A DNA stretch of 47,957 nt from Promethearchaeota archaeon (GTDB lineage: Archaea; Asgardarchaeota; Lokiarchaeia; Sigynarchaeales; SOKP01): the NCBI GenBank assembly GCA_030605085.1, contig JAUWBH010000018.1, positions 1 through 47,957 on the forward strand. Reading direction: 5' to 3'. This document shows positions 1-9,839 of the stretch, one piece after another (positions within the stretch are counted from its first letter, which is position 1; each line of letters opens with the position of its first letter). The notes below the pieces were generated by a model. That model ran no database searches and was not told the origin of the DNA. It worked only from the letters and a program-made list of their open reading frames with translations. A program made the translations under genes and the position numbers.

Positions 1-1017
1 ATTAGCTTGATTTTTTAAATCATTGAATTTCTGATTTAACGAATCCACTACATTTAATAATTTATTTCCTTCTTCTTTCAAATAACTAAAGTGTGATTCA
101 ATAGGAGCTACAGCATCTTCAAACACTTTTGATTTTACTAAATCTTCGCTAGTAAAAAATGTGTTTTTCTTTATAATATCCTGCAAATTTATTTCAAAGG
201 TTTTAAATAGTGTTGTTGCATTTTCAATGAGTTTCTTCTTTTCCTCAACTTTCCAAAGATCAATTTTATCGTGTTCTATTTCTATTTGTTTCTTTATTTC
301 TTCATCGTCAATCATATCCATAGTTTTTGATATTTGAGACTTGTAACGTAAATCAATGTCTTTAAGTTTCGCATTAAGATTTGAAGTCCATTTTTTTATA
401 TTTTCACTGATCAAAGAAACTTGAGCATCCCATCTTGATGCATTTCCTTTCATTGTATCTATTGTTGATCGAAACTTTTCAGCAATATCTAAAGCAGTTT
501 CTGTTGTTAAAATTGAATCTAATTGAGAAAATTCGTTTATAGATTGATTATTTATGTTAGGTAATAACACTGATAACGCTTCAAGATGCTGAGGATTTAG
601 TAAGGCGTTAATTGTAAGATTCTGATATTCAGATTCTTCCCCAACCCCTACATCCTCTGCTTCTGTATCCTTGTATGTTAAAATCTCAACGATACGATCC
701 ATTAATTCTATTTCTGACCTTCCATCTACATTTCTCAATATGTGACCTATTAAAGGCTGTCTTGGAGAATTAGTGAACTTTCCTTGCTTTGAAAATATAA
801 ATAATCCATCAAGAATTACATGAGTTGACGTTGTTCCTTGAATACTTAAAAGTGGCCATAACAATTTCGAAAACGATGTGATTTTTTCGCCTCTTTTTAA
901 ATCTTTCGTTAGGAGATAAAAAACTAGTGCTAATTCTTCATTTTCATAGATATTTGGGGAATCTATATTTTTTTTAATAAGAAAGGGTAATACGAACTGA
1001 TTATAATGAATCGACAT
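1..1017 (-). CDS. Hypothetical coiled-coil protein, C-terminus outside window
   Basis: The reading frame is open from an ATG at 1015-1017 to the left edge without a stop, giving 339 residues; the C-terminus is missing. The N-terminal ~90 residues look globular (contains LPFLIKKNIDSPNIYENEEL and TSTHVILDGLFIF). An acidic linker (about 115-130) follows, and from about residue 190 onward the protein is helical and charged, probably coiled coil. No signal peptide or membrane segment is seen. I do not recognise the family. The AT-rich gap of about 160 bp on its right separates it from another minus-strand gene, so it may have its own promoter. It is real coding sequence judging by length and composition, but function is unknown. 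Confidence 0.75.
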   Translation of the reverse strand, partial: MSIHYNQFVLPFLIKKNIDSPNIYENEELALVFYLLTKDLKRGEKITSFSKLLWPLLSIQGTTSTHVILDGLFIFSKQGKFTNSPRQPLIGHILRNVDGRSEIELMDRIVEILTYKDTEAEDVGVGEESEYQNLTINALLNPQHLEALSVLLPNINNQSINEFSQLDSILTTETALDIAEKFRSTIDTMKGNASRWDAQVSLISENIKKWTSNLNAKLKDIDLRYKSQISKTMDMIDDEEIKKQIEIEHDKIDLWKVEEKKKLIENATTLFKTFEINLQDIIKKNTFFTSEDLVKSKVFEDAVAPIESHFSYLKEEGNKLLNVVDSLNQKFNDLKNQAN

Positions 1018-1175
1018 GATCTCATTCTTTTTAGTAGTTTATTGGTTTTTTTACTTTTATAATAAATCGGTTTAAATTTATAAATTTGGTTTTTTTAATT
1101 TTTTTAAAGTTGAGATGAAAATTTTTAATAAAAAAAAAAAATTGAAAAGATCCTTTATTCTTTTTACTTTAATTG

Positions 1176-2036
1176 TTATTTTAATTGTTCGTAATTATTA
1201 GCTATAACGATAATTAATAATGATCCCAAAATCATTAGTGGGGGAACGGTTGCTCCTATATGATGCCATCCAACTGATTCAAAAATACCTTGAGCTATTC
1301 TACCAGCGTAATAAATGAAAAATCCAATGGCATTTAGAGCGTAGGATTTTCTCAACACTCCAAAAGTTTTCCACGCTAAATAAACGAATATAAAGGGAAT
1401 TATTGCGACGAAGGCGATAATTAGAAGTAAAAATATAAATCTTCCAAGAGGGTATGGTCCAAATCCTATATTAATTGTTTGCACATTTATGTCGTAATCG
1501 TATTTCTCTATTAGCTCGGGATCGATTAAAAGATTGTCTGGTAAGATTAACGCTAGGATACTGACGAAAACAGGAACGGCAATTAGTACTATTCTTAAAA
1601 ACATTTTCATTTTTGGACCTAAATTGAATTTTTCATCGTTTCTTTTAGCAGTCTTCTGATCTAATTCCGTTTCTGGTGGAAATAACAGAATTCCTAATAA
1701 ACCCATAGCACATGCTACTCCAATCCACGTAAAGAAGGTAGCTAATCGATAATAAAGCATTAAAAGTGAGATTAATTCACCCTTTTCCAAAGTGCCTTCA
1801 AGTTCTGGAATATAGAAATAATAACCGATGAAAAACGCTCTACTTACTGCAAAAGATAAGAATAATAACGAAAAAAACAACCAATATAATTTTTTAGAAG
1901 TTCGGTATCTCATGATTAAAAAATACGCAAACAACAAAAAATAATAACCTATTATTACGAAATATAAACTGGATTCTATAGCGTCCCAAAAATTAAAGAA
2001 TCTAAAATTTTCCTCGTAAGGTGCCTGGTAAACCAT
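1176..2036 (-). CDS. Seven-transmembrane protein of unknown function
   Basis: A 286-residue protein with about seven hydrophobic segments (roughly residues 24-44, 52-72, 95-117, 143-165, 198-222, 236-252 and 262-281). A charged cytosolic loop with several Lys, Asp and Glu residues lies around 120-143. There is no signal peptide and no enzymatic motif I can identify. The overall plan recalls the 7-TM sensor modules found in signalling proteins, but no signalling domain is attached. It is an integral membrane protein; anything further is speculation. The ATG start gives the first TM segment a short N-terminal tail. Confidence 0.7.
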   Translation of the reverse strand: MVYQAPYEENFRFFNFWDAIESSLYFVIIGYYFLLFAYFLIMRYRTSKKLYWLFFSLLFLSFAVSRAFFIGYYFYIPELEGTLEKGELISLLMLYYRLATFFTWIGVACAMGLLGILLFPPETELDQKTAKRNDEKFNLGPKMKMFLRIVLIAVPVFVSILALILPDNLLIDPELIEKYDYDINVQTINIGFGPYPLGRFIFLLLIIAFVAIIPFIFVYLAWKTFGVLRKSYALNAIGFFIYYAGRIAQGIFESVGWHHIGATVPPLMILGSLLIIVIANNYEQLK

Positions 2037-2732
2037 ATTAATCAGCTTTTATTTGGGTATATGACTTTAGTAATTTTATTAATTTTATTTCTAGTACAAC
2101 ATTTTTATTTTATCTTAAAAAATGATAATAATATTATCTTTTAATTACTTATATTTTTTTTTCAATCAATCAAACAAAATTCTAAAATTACAAATATTAT
2201 TAATAATTCTAAAAGCTATTAAATAGGTGTTTTTATTACAAAATAACGAAAATAGAAGACAATATCGAAAATTTAACAGTCTGCTCTGCCATCGTGGTCC
2301 TAGACACCCTATCGGCTGAAAAATATTTTTAAAAGATTATTAGCTATATTATTAAGGAATAATTGCGTAATTAAATTAGAACTATTATTCTTTCAGACTT
2401 TATATAAGTATTTTTAATTGAATGACTTTTGAAAAATAAAGAAATCTAATTTTTAAATAAATATCCCGTCTCTACTATATTATAAGTCATAATTTAATCT
2501 AATAATCATAATAAAAGCAAATAAAGTATTTTGAAAAAATTTCTTAATCTTAAGATTATCCAAAGATTAACATTTTGTGAGAAGAGTGAAAAATTCTGGA
2601 AAAATCTCTACAACATTAAATTATTAATTTTTTTTCTTTAAGCTCAAGAATATAAGGATTAGATAAATCCTAAAAATACAAATATTATTAATTACTTATC
2701 AGACATAATAAATAAAGATTTTTGGAACAATT
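2037..2732. other. Long non-coding stretch with a GC-rich islet
   Basis: About 700 bp without a credible gene between the divergently oriented 7-TM protein and glyS. Most of it is extremely AT-rich. One islet at about 2276-2319 is distinctly GC-rich. Read on the minus strand, the islet ends in GGCAGAGCAGACTGTTAA, which resembles the D-arm to anticodon loop of a tRNA-Asn, but the rest of a tRNA cannot be found. On the plus strand the same islet lies in a 31-codon frame (GTG at about 2228) that I do not recognise. It could be a tRNA fragment, a small structured RNA or a mobile-element remnant. Confidence 0.4.
2182..2692. repeat. Pair of ~23-bp direct repeats bracketing the GC-rich islet
   Basis: The segments at 2182-2204 and 2670-2692 are the same 23-nt sequence with one A/T difference; the shared core is TACAAATATTATTAAT. 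They are direct repeats about 490 bp apart, with the GC-rich islet between them. The second copy sits just upstream of glyS. They could be remnant attachment or insertion repeats, or a shared promoter element; the sequence alone does not decide. Confidence 0.45.
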
Positions 2733-4223
2733 ATGAAAATAGTAGATAATATTGAAACATTTAATTCCCTATTAAAAAGGCGCGGGTTCGTCTGGGGTCC
2801 CGAACCGGAAATTTATGGAGGATTCGCCGGTTTTTATTCATATGGACCTGCAGGAATGGCGCTTAAAAATAATGTTTTGTCACTTTTTAGAAGGGAGTTA
2901 CGTGCTTTCGGATTCGGTGAAGTTGAATGTCCTACGATTATGCCTGAAATAGTCTGGAAAGCATCAGGTCATTTAGACAGATTTATTGACCCTGTTCTAA
3001 AGTGCGTGAAGTGCAACACACTCCATAGAGCTGACAAATATCTTCAAGAGATGTTGCCTGATATTATGATTGATGGATTATCGTACGAACAAATGAAAAA
3101 GTTGGTTGATAAGCATAATATTATATGCAAAAAATGTGGAACACCGTTTAATAAAATTGAAGAATATAACTTAATGCTAAAAACCACAGTTGGAGCCGAT
3201 TCGGTTGCTTATCTCCGTCCTGAGACTGCCACTACAACATATCTGCTATTTAATCGGCTTGATCAAGACGCTAGAAGGCAATATCCTGTTAAGATCTTTC
3301 AATACGGAAAAGCTTATAGAAATGAAATATCTCCAAGGCAACAAGTTCTCCGAATGAGGGCTTTTGATCAGTTTGAGCTTCAATTATTCATAGGAAAAGA
3401 GCAAGAAATGAATTTCGATGAGTATGGAGAAATTAAAAATAACAAATTACCGCTATTAGATTGGAAGCTTCAAGAAAGAAATATTGATAAGCCAAATCAA
3501 GTATCTTTAAAGGAAGCACTTAAAAATGGAACTTTGAAAAAACCAGCGTATGCTTATTGTCTCTATCTTGGTTATTACTTAACAAAAATATTAGGGTATC
3601 CTGACGATGTTATCCGCCTCCGACAGCATTCTCCAAACGAAAGAGCCCATTACGCAGACGATGCGTGGGATTTAGAAATCAATACAACGCAGTTTGGATG
3701 GGTTGAGATTTGTGGAATACACGATCGAACGGACTACGATTTGAGACGGCACGGAGAATTCTCTAAGCAGAAGTTTGAAATTGCTATGGGCTCAGATCCT
3801 AACGTAAAAGAAATACCTCAGATTCTTGAAATAGCATTTGGACCTGATAGAATAATTTATACTTTACTTGAGAGCGTTTTCAATGTAGAAGACGGTCGAA
3901 TTAATTTAAAATTAAATCCTATTTTAGCTCCTAATATGGTTGCCGTTTTCCCGCTCGTGAAAAATAAAGAAAACATAAGAAATCTTGCTCTAAAAGTTCA
4001 CAAAAATTTATTACATAATCGAATAAATTCCTTCTACGATGAAGCAGGAGCTATTGGCAGAAGATATCGTAGGCAAGACGAAATAGGCACGCCTTTTTGT
4101 ATTACTATAGATTACGATTCGTTGGAAGATAATACGGTCACACTAAGAGAAAGAGATACTATGGAACAAATAAGAATTGATATTTCGGAAATACCCGAAA
4201 AAATAAGAAATAAAATAGTTTAA
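2733..4223 (+). CDS. glyS: Glycyl-tRNA synthetase (archaeal/eukaryotic alpha2 type)
   Basis: Charges tRNA-Gly with glycine in the cytoplasm. The protein has the class II core of the alpha2-type GlyRS: an N-terminal GGFAGFYSYGPAGMALKNN segment, two CxxC pairs (CVKC near residue 91 and CKKC near 132) forming the zinc-binding insertion, motif 2 around GKAYRNEISPRQQVLRMRAF, and motif 3 as FGPDRIIYTLLES near residue 372. A C-terminal anticodon-binding domain (APNMVAVFPLVKN onward) completes it. At 496 residues it is shorter than many archaeal GlyRS (about 550-580), mainly through a shorter insertion, but no core motif is missing. It stands alone on the plus strand with no obvious operon partner. 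Confidence 0.95.
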   Translation: MKIVDNIETFNSLLKRRGFVWGPEPEIYGGFAGFYSYGPAGMALKNNVLSLFRRELRAFGFGEVECPTIMPEIVWKASGHLDRFIDPVLKCVKCNTLHRADKYLQEMLPDIMIDGLSYEQMKKLVDKHNIICKKCGTPFNKIEEYNLMLKTTVGADSVAYLRPETATTTYLLFNRLDQDARRQYPVKIFQYGKAYRNEISPRQQVLRMRAFDQFELQLFIGKEQEMNFDEYGEIKNNKLPLLDWKLQERNIDKPNQVSLKEALKNGTLKKPAYAYCLYLGYYLTKILGYPDDVIRLRQHSPNERAHYADDAWDLEINTTQFGWVEICGIHDRTDYDLRRHGEFSKQKFEIAMGSDPNVKEIPQILEIAFGPDRIIYTLLESVFNVEDGRINLKLNPILAPNMVAVFPLVKNKENIRNLALKVHKNLLHNRINSFYDEAGAIGRRYRRQDEIGTPFCITIDYDSLEDNTVTLRERDTMEQIRIDISEIPEKIRNKIV

Positions 4224-4363
4224 AAATAATTTTTAAATAATTTAAAGGAAAACTGATAAAACTATATCTTTTTCTTCTAAAATTAAAAAAATTTTTTATT
4301 GAATATATTTTTTAAAAATATAACCTTGGTTAAAATATAATTCCACAGAAAAAAAGGAGTTTG

Positions 4364-7123
4364 ATGAGTTCTAATAATTTCTTGACTTTTAGCGTAAGAG
4401 CAAAATCAAGGAAAAAAAGTAAAAGAATTATTAAATTGTTTTGTTTTTTTTTAGTATTAGTTTTTGTATTAAACTTTTTATACATTAACGATAGCGCTAA
4501 AAATTATAATTATTCTAATAATGAAAAATTTCCCCAAGAAAAAGAAAAAATTGAAAAAAATCCTTGTAATCCAGAAATAGCTGCGGGTATTGAATTGCTT
4601 CAAGACCCATTTACAACAAATTTTAGTAATATATGGGACTTTTTTGGAACTAACTATAAATCAGATTTACCCTACGATATATCGACTTATTTTCGATATA
4701 GTAATAGTTCAGGAGGTATTACTGACGATACAGTATTTTCAGAAGATAACTTACTACTATATAAATCGTTAGTAAGAGAAAATTACGATGAAAGTGAAAT
4801 TTACCAGATGTATAAAGAATTAAAATCAACTCCTCTATGGTATAGCGGAAATATCAGTCAATTTAACTATGGATTTGTAAGCTCAATTGATAATTCTTCG
4901 GGTGTTATTGATACTAATAGACGCCTAATCGACAACTTGATGCCCATTTTTCTTTTAATTAAAAACAACGCCACATTATCACGTTCGACGGAAGTAATAG
5001 AGATTTTTGAGCTTATCAATTCATCTCAATTTTGGGACAGCGTTAACAAAGGATTTTACGAATATAATTCCTCTATTGACGGATATAAACATACAATGAG
5101 CAACTTATACGCAATCTTAGCAAACATTCTTATTAATCGCACGTCGTCGGATAGCAATATCAAAGAAGACGCATCTAATATGGCAAGCCAAACTATGTCA
5201 AAACTTATGGAAAATATGTGGGAAACAAATGATGGGGGATTCGGACACGAAGCATGGAAAGACTGGGGACCTGTTACAGGAGGGAATATTAAATATTTAG
5301 AAGTAAACGCTTTAGGAATAATTGTGCTGTTAGAGTATTGGGTAGAAACAGGTATGGATGAAGATTCTACATATTTTAAGAACGCAACAATACTTTATAA
5401 TAAAATCAATAAAAATTTATGGAATTCCACGTTTAACGCCTTTGAAAATCGTTCCGACTATGAGTGGAAGCAAGATAGTTTAGTTGAACAAGCAATAGAC
5501 CTTGAAGCAAACGCAATGATGATGCGCGCATGTTTAAAACTGTTTGAATATACTGGAAACATGACTTATTACGATAAAGCGTTTGAATTGTTTGGATCTT
5601 TGGAAAAATATCTGTATGATGACAACTTAAACGCATATAACTACTCGGTTGGAGAAGTAAGTGAATTAATTCATAACGAAAAAAATTTTCACGCTAATCT
5701 AAAATTATGTGAAGCCTACTTAGAAGCTTTCGAAATTTATAACAGTACTGTTCTAGAAACTATTACAGAAGAAAATCCATACCTAATTATAGGTCAAGAC
5801 TCCTTGAATGTAAACTGTAGTTATCTTTTTGAAAAAACCAACGAATATTATTACGATTTTACAATAAAATATAATATGACATCCGCAAATATTACTTATA
5901 TCATTAGATACCCCAATAAAACAATTATCAAAACTGAAAATGATTACTTTGATGACACCAATACAACCCTTTTAACTTACAATATTACGGAAAATCTACC
6001 ATTAGAGAATGGTTATTCTGTATATATTTATGCCAATACAACTAAATTTGGCATGGCGTTTACTACAATATATTTCAACGTGATATCTGGTTTGAGAAAC
6101 GATCCAATTATCGGATTAACAGATTCAATATATCAAGATCAAACTATAAATGTAGAGCTACCAATCATAAGCAATCGTACATCTGATATAAATTTAAATG
6201 TGTCTTTAGAGGGTGAAGGGATAGAGACTTTTACTAATAACGATAACGACATATTATTTAAAAACGGTTCAGTTACACCAGTTACTACATCAGTATTTTT
6301 TAACATCACTGCTAAAAACGATGCTCCTCCAGGACCAAATATAAAACTATATTTTAAAATTAAAAATGGAAGTAAAATATATTTAGAAGTTACAGGTGAA
6401 ATTGAAATTTTAAATGCTCTAGAGTATAGTAATTTGATATACAGTAAGAAAATCGTAAGTGGAGAGAGCATCCAAGTTAATTTAGACTTAAAAAACATAT
6501 TAACGAGCGAGAAACAATCTTTAGAGATAAGCTTTTCTGGAACTTATATAGAAGATGAGGAAGAATCCGAGACATTAGATGAGCAAGAAACAAAGTCAGT
6601 ATCATATAGTATTAGAACTGACGATGATATTGATGAAGATTCCTTTGAATTTAACATGACAATCTCAAAAGGGAATACTATAATTTATACTGAAACTTTA
6701 TCAGCAGAAATTCTTCCAAGATTGGAAGTTGTTAGCATTTCATTTCCTAAAAAAGTTCCTCAAGGAGTGCCTGCTTATTTCGTTATAATTATTCAAAATA
6801 ACGAGGAGGCCTCAGAAGAATTCACATTATTCATTAACGGAGAAAAAATTAAAACTGAAACGGATGAGTTAATTTCTGGTGAAAATAGAATAGAAGGATC
6901 CTTTATACCTACACTAAATCCTTACGAATTTGGAACTAAAGTTTATAAAATAGAGATTGAAGATGGCTCGGACAAGTCGATAGTAACAGATTATTTTGAA
7001 ATTGAAATAGAATTGTCATCGGTTAATTTAGTGGTCTTTTATTTGGGTCCAATATTAGTTATTATTGCAATTATTTTAATCTACAAGAATAAAGATATAA
7101 AGTTTAAATTATTAAGGAGATAA
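4364..7123 (+). CDS. Membrane-anchored extracellular protein with alpha/alpha-barrel-like and Ig-like regions
   Basis: About 919 residues. I chose ATG 4364 over TTG 4361 because AAGGAG (4354-4359) is then correctly spaced. An N-terminal hydrophobic helix (about residues 24-44) follows a Lys/Arg-rich start, and a C-terminal helix (about 890-910) is followed by a short basic tail, so the bulk is outside the cell. The region about 190-470 contains repeated Trp/Tyr-rich helical elements (GGFGHEAWKDWG, LEANAMMMRACLKLFEY) resembling the alpha/alpha-barrel of glycosidases or epimerases. About 480-880 looks like several beta-sandwich domains rich in Asn-X-Ser/Thr sites. The ORF is followed after 14 nt by a second surface protein, so the two are probably co-transcribed. 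Substrate unknown. Confidence 0.75.
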   Translation: MSSNNFLTFSVRAKSRKKSKRIIKLFCFFLVLVFVLNFLYINDSAKNYNYSNNEKFPQEKEKIEKNPCNPEIAAGIELLQDPFTTNFSNIWDFFGTNYKSDLPYDISTYFRYSNSSGGITDDTVFSEDNLLLYKSLVRENYDESEIYQMYKELKSTPLWYSGNISQFNYGFVSSIDNSSGVIDTNRRLIDNLMPIFLLIKNNATLSRSTEVIEIFELINSSQFWDSVNKGFYEYNSSIDGYKHTMSNLYAILANILINRTSSDSNIKEDASNMASQTMSKLMENMWETNDGGFGHEAWKDWGPVTGGNIKYLEVNALGIIVLLEYWVETGMDEDSTYFKNATILYNKINKNLWNSTFNAFENRSDYEWKQDSLVEQAIDLEANAMMMRACLKLFEYTGNMTYYDKAFELFGSLEKYLYDDNLNAYNYSVGEVSELIHNEKNFHANLKLCEAYLEAFEIYNSTVLETITEENPYLIIGQDSLNVNCSYLFEKTNEYYYDFTIKYNMTSANITYIIRYPNKTIIKTENDYFDDTNTTLLTYNITENLPLENGYSVYIYANTTKFGMAFTTIYFNVISGLRNDPIIGLTDSIYQDQTINVELPIISNRTSDINLNVSLEGEGIETFTNNDNDILFKNGSVTPVTTSVFFNITAKNDAPPGPNIKLYFKIKNGSKIYLEVTGEIEILNALEYSNLIYSKKIVSGESIQVNLDLKNILTSEKQSLEISFSGTYIEDEEESETLDEQETKSVSYSIRTDDDIDEDSFEFNMTISKGNTIIYTETLSAEILPRLEVVSISFPKKVPQGVPAYFVIIIQNNEEASEEFTLFINGEKIKTETDELISGENRIEGSFIPTLNPYEFGTKVYKIEIEDGSDKSIVTDYFEIEIELSSVNLVVFYLGPILVIIAIILIYKNKDIKFKLLRR

Positions 7124-7137
7124 AGGAGGAAAATAGA

Positions 7138-8865
7138 TTGAAATATAGAAAATTCTGCACAATTCTACTCTTTATTGTTGTCTTCGGCTATTTTATTGGA
7201 TTTACATTACTTACCAATAATGAAAATCAAAAGATAAATTTTAATCAACACGACGATGACGAAACTGAAGACATTGGTAAAGAGCTTAACCCAAAAACTT
7301 TGGGATATTTAGATCCTTTATCTTATTCTAAAATAGACCAAAACGCTACAATTGTCTATAGATTATTTCAATCAATTAATTTTACTGTTAACGTTTCCGA
7401 ATTCACTAGTATGGGTGCGGATTACACGGTTATGCAGATATCCTTTACAAACAATTCGATTGTAGATTATAACATGAGTTATATACAAGATACCAATATG
7501 AACTTTACATACGTATACACGCCAGAATATAACGCTCCATTAGGTATGCAAAAAGTGAACTTTTTGATTTACAACGAATCAGATGTTCGATTAAACGCAA
7601 ACACAACATCTACAAATTTCACAATAGTATCAAACTATATGTCAGATATATCTTCGGCAGCCGAATATTATAGAGGTGATTTTCTAGTTGGCGAATTGAT
7701 TGTTATGGATTTTCCCGATTATAGCTTTAAATGGAATCTAACTGTTGTAAATAGTTCAAGCAAGGTTAATCAAAAGAATTTATTCGATATTGGAAATAAT
7801 CTAAATCGGTTTAGTTTTGCTATAAATGAAAGTTTCGACCAATTGAATCGCTTTTACTATGTGAAAGTAAATATTTCAGATTTAGATAAAAGTATAACGA
7901 AAGCTGCCTATTTTCAATTTAAAATATTGAATCTAAATCCAATAATAGATACATCATCAATCAAATTTTCACCTTCTAAAGTCTATAGGGAAGAAGAATG
8001 TACTGTTATTTTGGATGTTAGTGATGTTGAAAGTTCAACATCAGTTGAAATGACTCTTGAAGATCCAGAAGGTGAAAATGAATATTATGCTTTAAAATAC
8101 TCAAATGGTATGTTTAGAAGAACTTTTAAAATAGATAATGAAAAACCAGCGGGATTATATAGAGTTGAATTTACGGCATCAGATAGAAATGGAGGGTCAA
8201 ATTCGTATGATACGGATTTAACTGTTAAAAATAATGAACCAGATATAAATAGCTTCAAAGTCAATAATTATACTCAAGATGAGCGCGTATCGATACTATA
8301 TGGAGAGGATTTAATTTTTCACGATTTTGATATAGAAGACGAGGAAGGAATCGCATATATAAAAGTTGCGCTCTTAAATGAAAATGATGAATGGTACAAT
8401 ATAACGAGAGAATTTAATGAAGAAGAGGAAGATATTGAAGATATAGAGATTTCTATTAGAACAGTTGAATTAATAACGGGAACTTGGGAAGTACACATGT
8501 ATGTAACTGATACAGATGGTGCAATTAGCGGGCTCGGTTCTGATTATGATGATGCTCCTCAAGAAATAACCATCGTTCCGGACTTGTTAAGTGGTATCTT
8601 TCCTTGGATTGCATTTACAGTCGGATTAGGACTTGGTGGTGTTGCTGGTATTGGACTAGGCTATTATAGAATTAAATCCAAAAGGCTAGAACCGAAAGTT
8701 CCAAAAGAGAAACCTCCTAAAGAGCCAAGAAAAGGAAAACCAGTTAAAAAAGAGAAACCAGTTAAAAAAGAGAAACCTGAGAAAAAGCTGATTAGAGAAG
8801 AGAAACCCGAGAAAAAGGAACCACGAAAAATAACTCCTAAACGAAAAATAAAAAGAAGATTATAA
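7138..8865 (+). CDS. Membrane-anchored Ig-like surface protein with Lys/Pro-rich cytoplasmic tail
   Basis: Starts at TTG 7138, seven nucleotides after a strong AAAGGAGGA (7123-7131) that overlaps the stop region of the preceding gene, which indicates an operon. The 575-residue product has an N-terminal hydrophobic helix (about 8-25), a long extracellular beta-rich part with many Asn-X-Ser/Thr sequons and Ig/cadherin-like repeats (SKVYREEECTVILDVSD near residue 280 onward), and a C-terminal transmembrane segment (IAFTVGLGLGGVAGIGLGYY, about 485-505). After it comes a striking basic tail of repeated KEKP/KKEKP units to the C-terminus, which would lie in the cytoplasm. It probably pairs with the upstream surface protein. 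No enzymatic motif is visible. Confidence 0.75.
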   Translation: MKYRKFCTILLFIVVFGYFIGFTLLTNNENQKINFNQHDDDETEDIGKELNPKTLGYLDPLSYSKIDQNATIVYRLFQSINFTVNVSEFTSMGADYTVMQISFTNNSIVDYNMSYIQDTNMNFTYVYTPEYNAPLGMQKVNFLIYNESDVRLNANTTSTNFTIVSNYMSDISSAAEYYRGDFLVGELIVMDFPDYSFKWNLTVVNSSSKVNQKNLFDIGNNLNRFSFAINESFDQLNRFYYVKVNISDLDKSITKAAYFQFKILNLNPIIDTSSIKFSPSKVYREEECTVILDVSDVESSTSVEMTLEDPEGENEYYALKYSNGMFRRTFKIDNEKPAGLYRVEFTASDRNGGSNSYDTDLTVKNNEPDINSFKVNNYTQDERVSILYGEDLIFHDFDIEDEEGIAYIKVALLNENDEWYNITREFNEEEEDIEDIEISIRTVELITGTWEVHMYVTDTDGAISGLGSDYDDAPQEITIVPDLLSGIFPWIAFTVGLGLGGVAGIGLGYYRIKSKRLEPKVPKEKPPKEPRKGKPVKKEKPVKKEKPEKKLIREEKPEKKEPRKITPKRKIKRRL

Positions 8866-8875
8866 GAAGATTATA
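8852..8875 (+). repeat. Tandem duplication across the stop codon
   Basis: The 11-nt unit AGAAGATTATA occurs twice in tandem at the end of the surface-protein gene. The first copy encodes the last residues (Arg-Leu) and the TAA stop; the second lies just after it. This looks like a recent small slippage event. Confidence 0.5.
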
Positions 8876-8896
8876 AAAAAGGAAGAAAAAGAACAA

Positions 8897-8906
8897 TTTT
8901 TTTTTT
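8897..8906 (+). terminator. Poly-T tract after the surface-protein operon
   Basis: A run of ten T lies 30 nt after the stop codon, between convergent genes. Archaeal RNA polymerase terminates at such U-rich tracts, so it probably ends the plus-strand transcript. No hairpin is seen. Confidence 0.5.
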
Positions 8907-8924
8907 CTAAACTTTTAGTAGTTT

Positions 8925-9839
8925 TTATCCTAATCCAAGTTCATGAAGTTTATATTGAAATTTACCTAGTTTTCCTCCGTAATTTCCAGCAGAAATTCGA
9001 TTAACACCTGAAACTTTTACAGCAGCTTCAATTCCTAATTTCATTGCCTTTTTAATCGCATCTTCAGTAGCTCCATCCAATATTATTTCGTACACACAAT
9101 TATCTCCTTCTTTAAGCGCGGAATTCTCTGATTTTGTCCTTAAAGTCGGACAATAAGCGTCGTTTGTAGATGCTCCAAGAAAACTATATTTTGAACCAAC
9201 TTTAGATCCCGATCTGGCTATGCCTCCAGGAAAAGCGGCTATAACATTTTCAACATCTTTTATCGCTTCTATTGATTTTTCAGCGGCCTCTAAGGTAGAA
9301 TCTTGGTCCTTTCCAATAATTAAAAAATTCCCTCCAGCAATCCCTTTTCCTATTTTCATCATGCCTTGACAGATAAATTCACCATCCATTACAGGAATTT
9401 TCCAAGTCTCAAAAGGATAAACGCCTTCAATTTTTTCTTCAAATTTATCTCCATAATATCTTAAATTTGCCCCTATTTTTACTTCAAACTCTTTAGCAGG
9501 GTCCAAAGATTCGTTTAACGCATCAAAGCAAGCAGTAGTAGGACATGTTAAAACGCATTGACCTAAGCGATTCATTACAATATTACCAATCTTCTTCTTA
9601 TCACCCACAAAATACATTATTATAGCCCCTGGACGCTTATCTGGGGTTCTATCGGCATGAACAACCACATCTAAAGCGGTCTCTGCGTCACAATGAATAG
9701 TAGACGTTCCATAACCCGTAGCTATTTGTGCTGCAATCTTAACCCATTTCTCGTTTTTAGCAGTTACTAAAACTCTCGCAAAAAAGCTCCCAAATGCCTC
9801 ACAGTAAGTATCCTCGATGTAAACACCATTTAATTCCAT
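8925..9839 (-). CDS. ftr: Formylmethanofuran--tetrahydromethanopterin formyltransferase
   Basis: Transfers the formyl group between formylmethanofuran and tetrahydromethanopterin (EC 2.3.1.101) in the C1 branch of the archaeal Wood-Ljungdahl pathway. The 304 residues match the family length. Recognisable segments are the N-terminus MELNGVYIEDTYCEAFGSFF, LGQCVLTCPTTACFDA near residue 91, GVAGGNF-like GIAGGNFLIIGK near 165, FPGGIARSGSKVGSKY near 203, and the C-terminal ISAGNYGGKLGKFQYKLHEL. Mtd lies divergently about 550 bp away and Mch about 8 kb away, so the neighbourhood holds consecutive pathway enzymes. The Asgard context suggests a homoacetogenic or reverse oxidative role rather than methanogenesis. 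Confidence 0.95.
   Translation of the reverse strand: MELNGVYIEDTYCEAFGSFFARVLVTAKNEKWVKIAAQIATGYGTSTIHCDAETALDVVVHADRTPDKRPGAIIMYFVGDKKKIGNIVMNRLGQCVLTCPTTACFDALNESLDPAKEFEVKIGANLRYYGDKFEEKIEGVYPFETWKIPVMDGEFICQGMMKIGKGIAGGNFLIIGKDQDSTLEAAEKSIEAIKDVENVIAAFPGGIARSGSKVGSKYSFLGASTNDAYCPTLRTKSENSALKEGDNCVYEIILDGATEDAIKKAMKLGIEAAVKVSGVNRISAGNYGGKLGKFQYKLHELGLG

Noticed and set aside
2270..2325. Complete tRNA-Asn gene on the minus strand
   Set aside because: Beyond the D-arm/anticodon-loop resemblance no pairing 3' anticodon stem, T-arm or acceptor stem is present.
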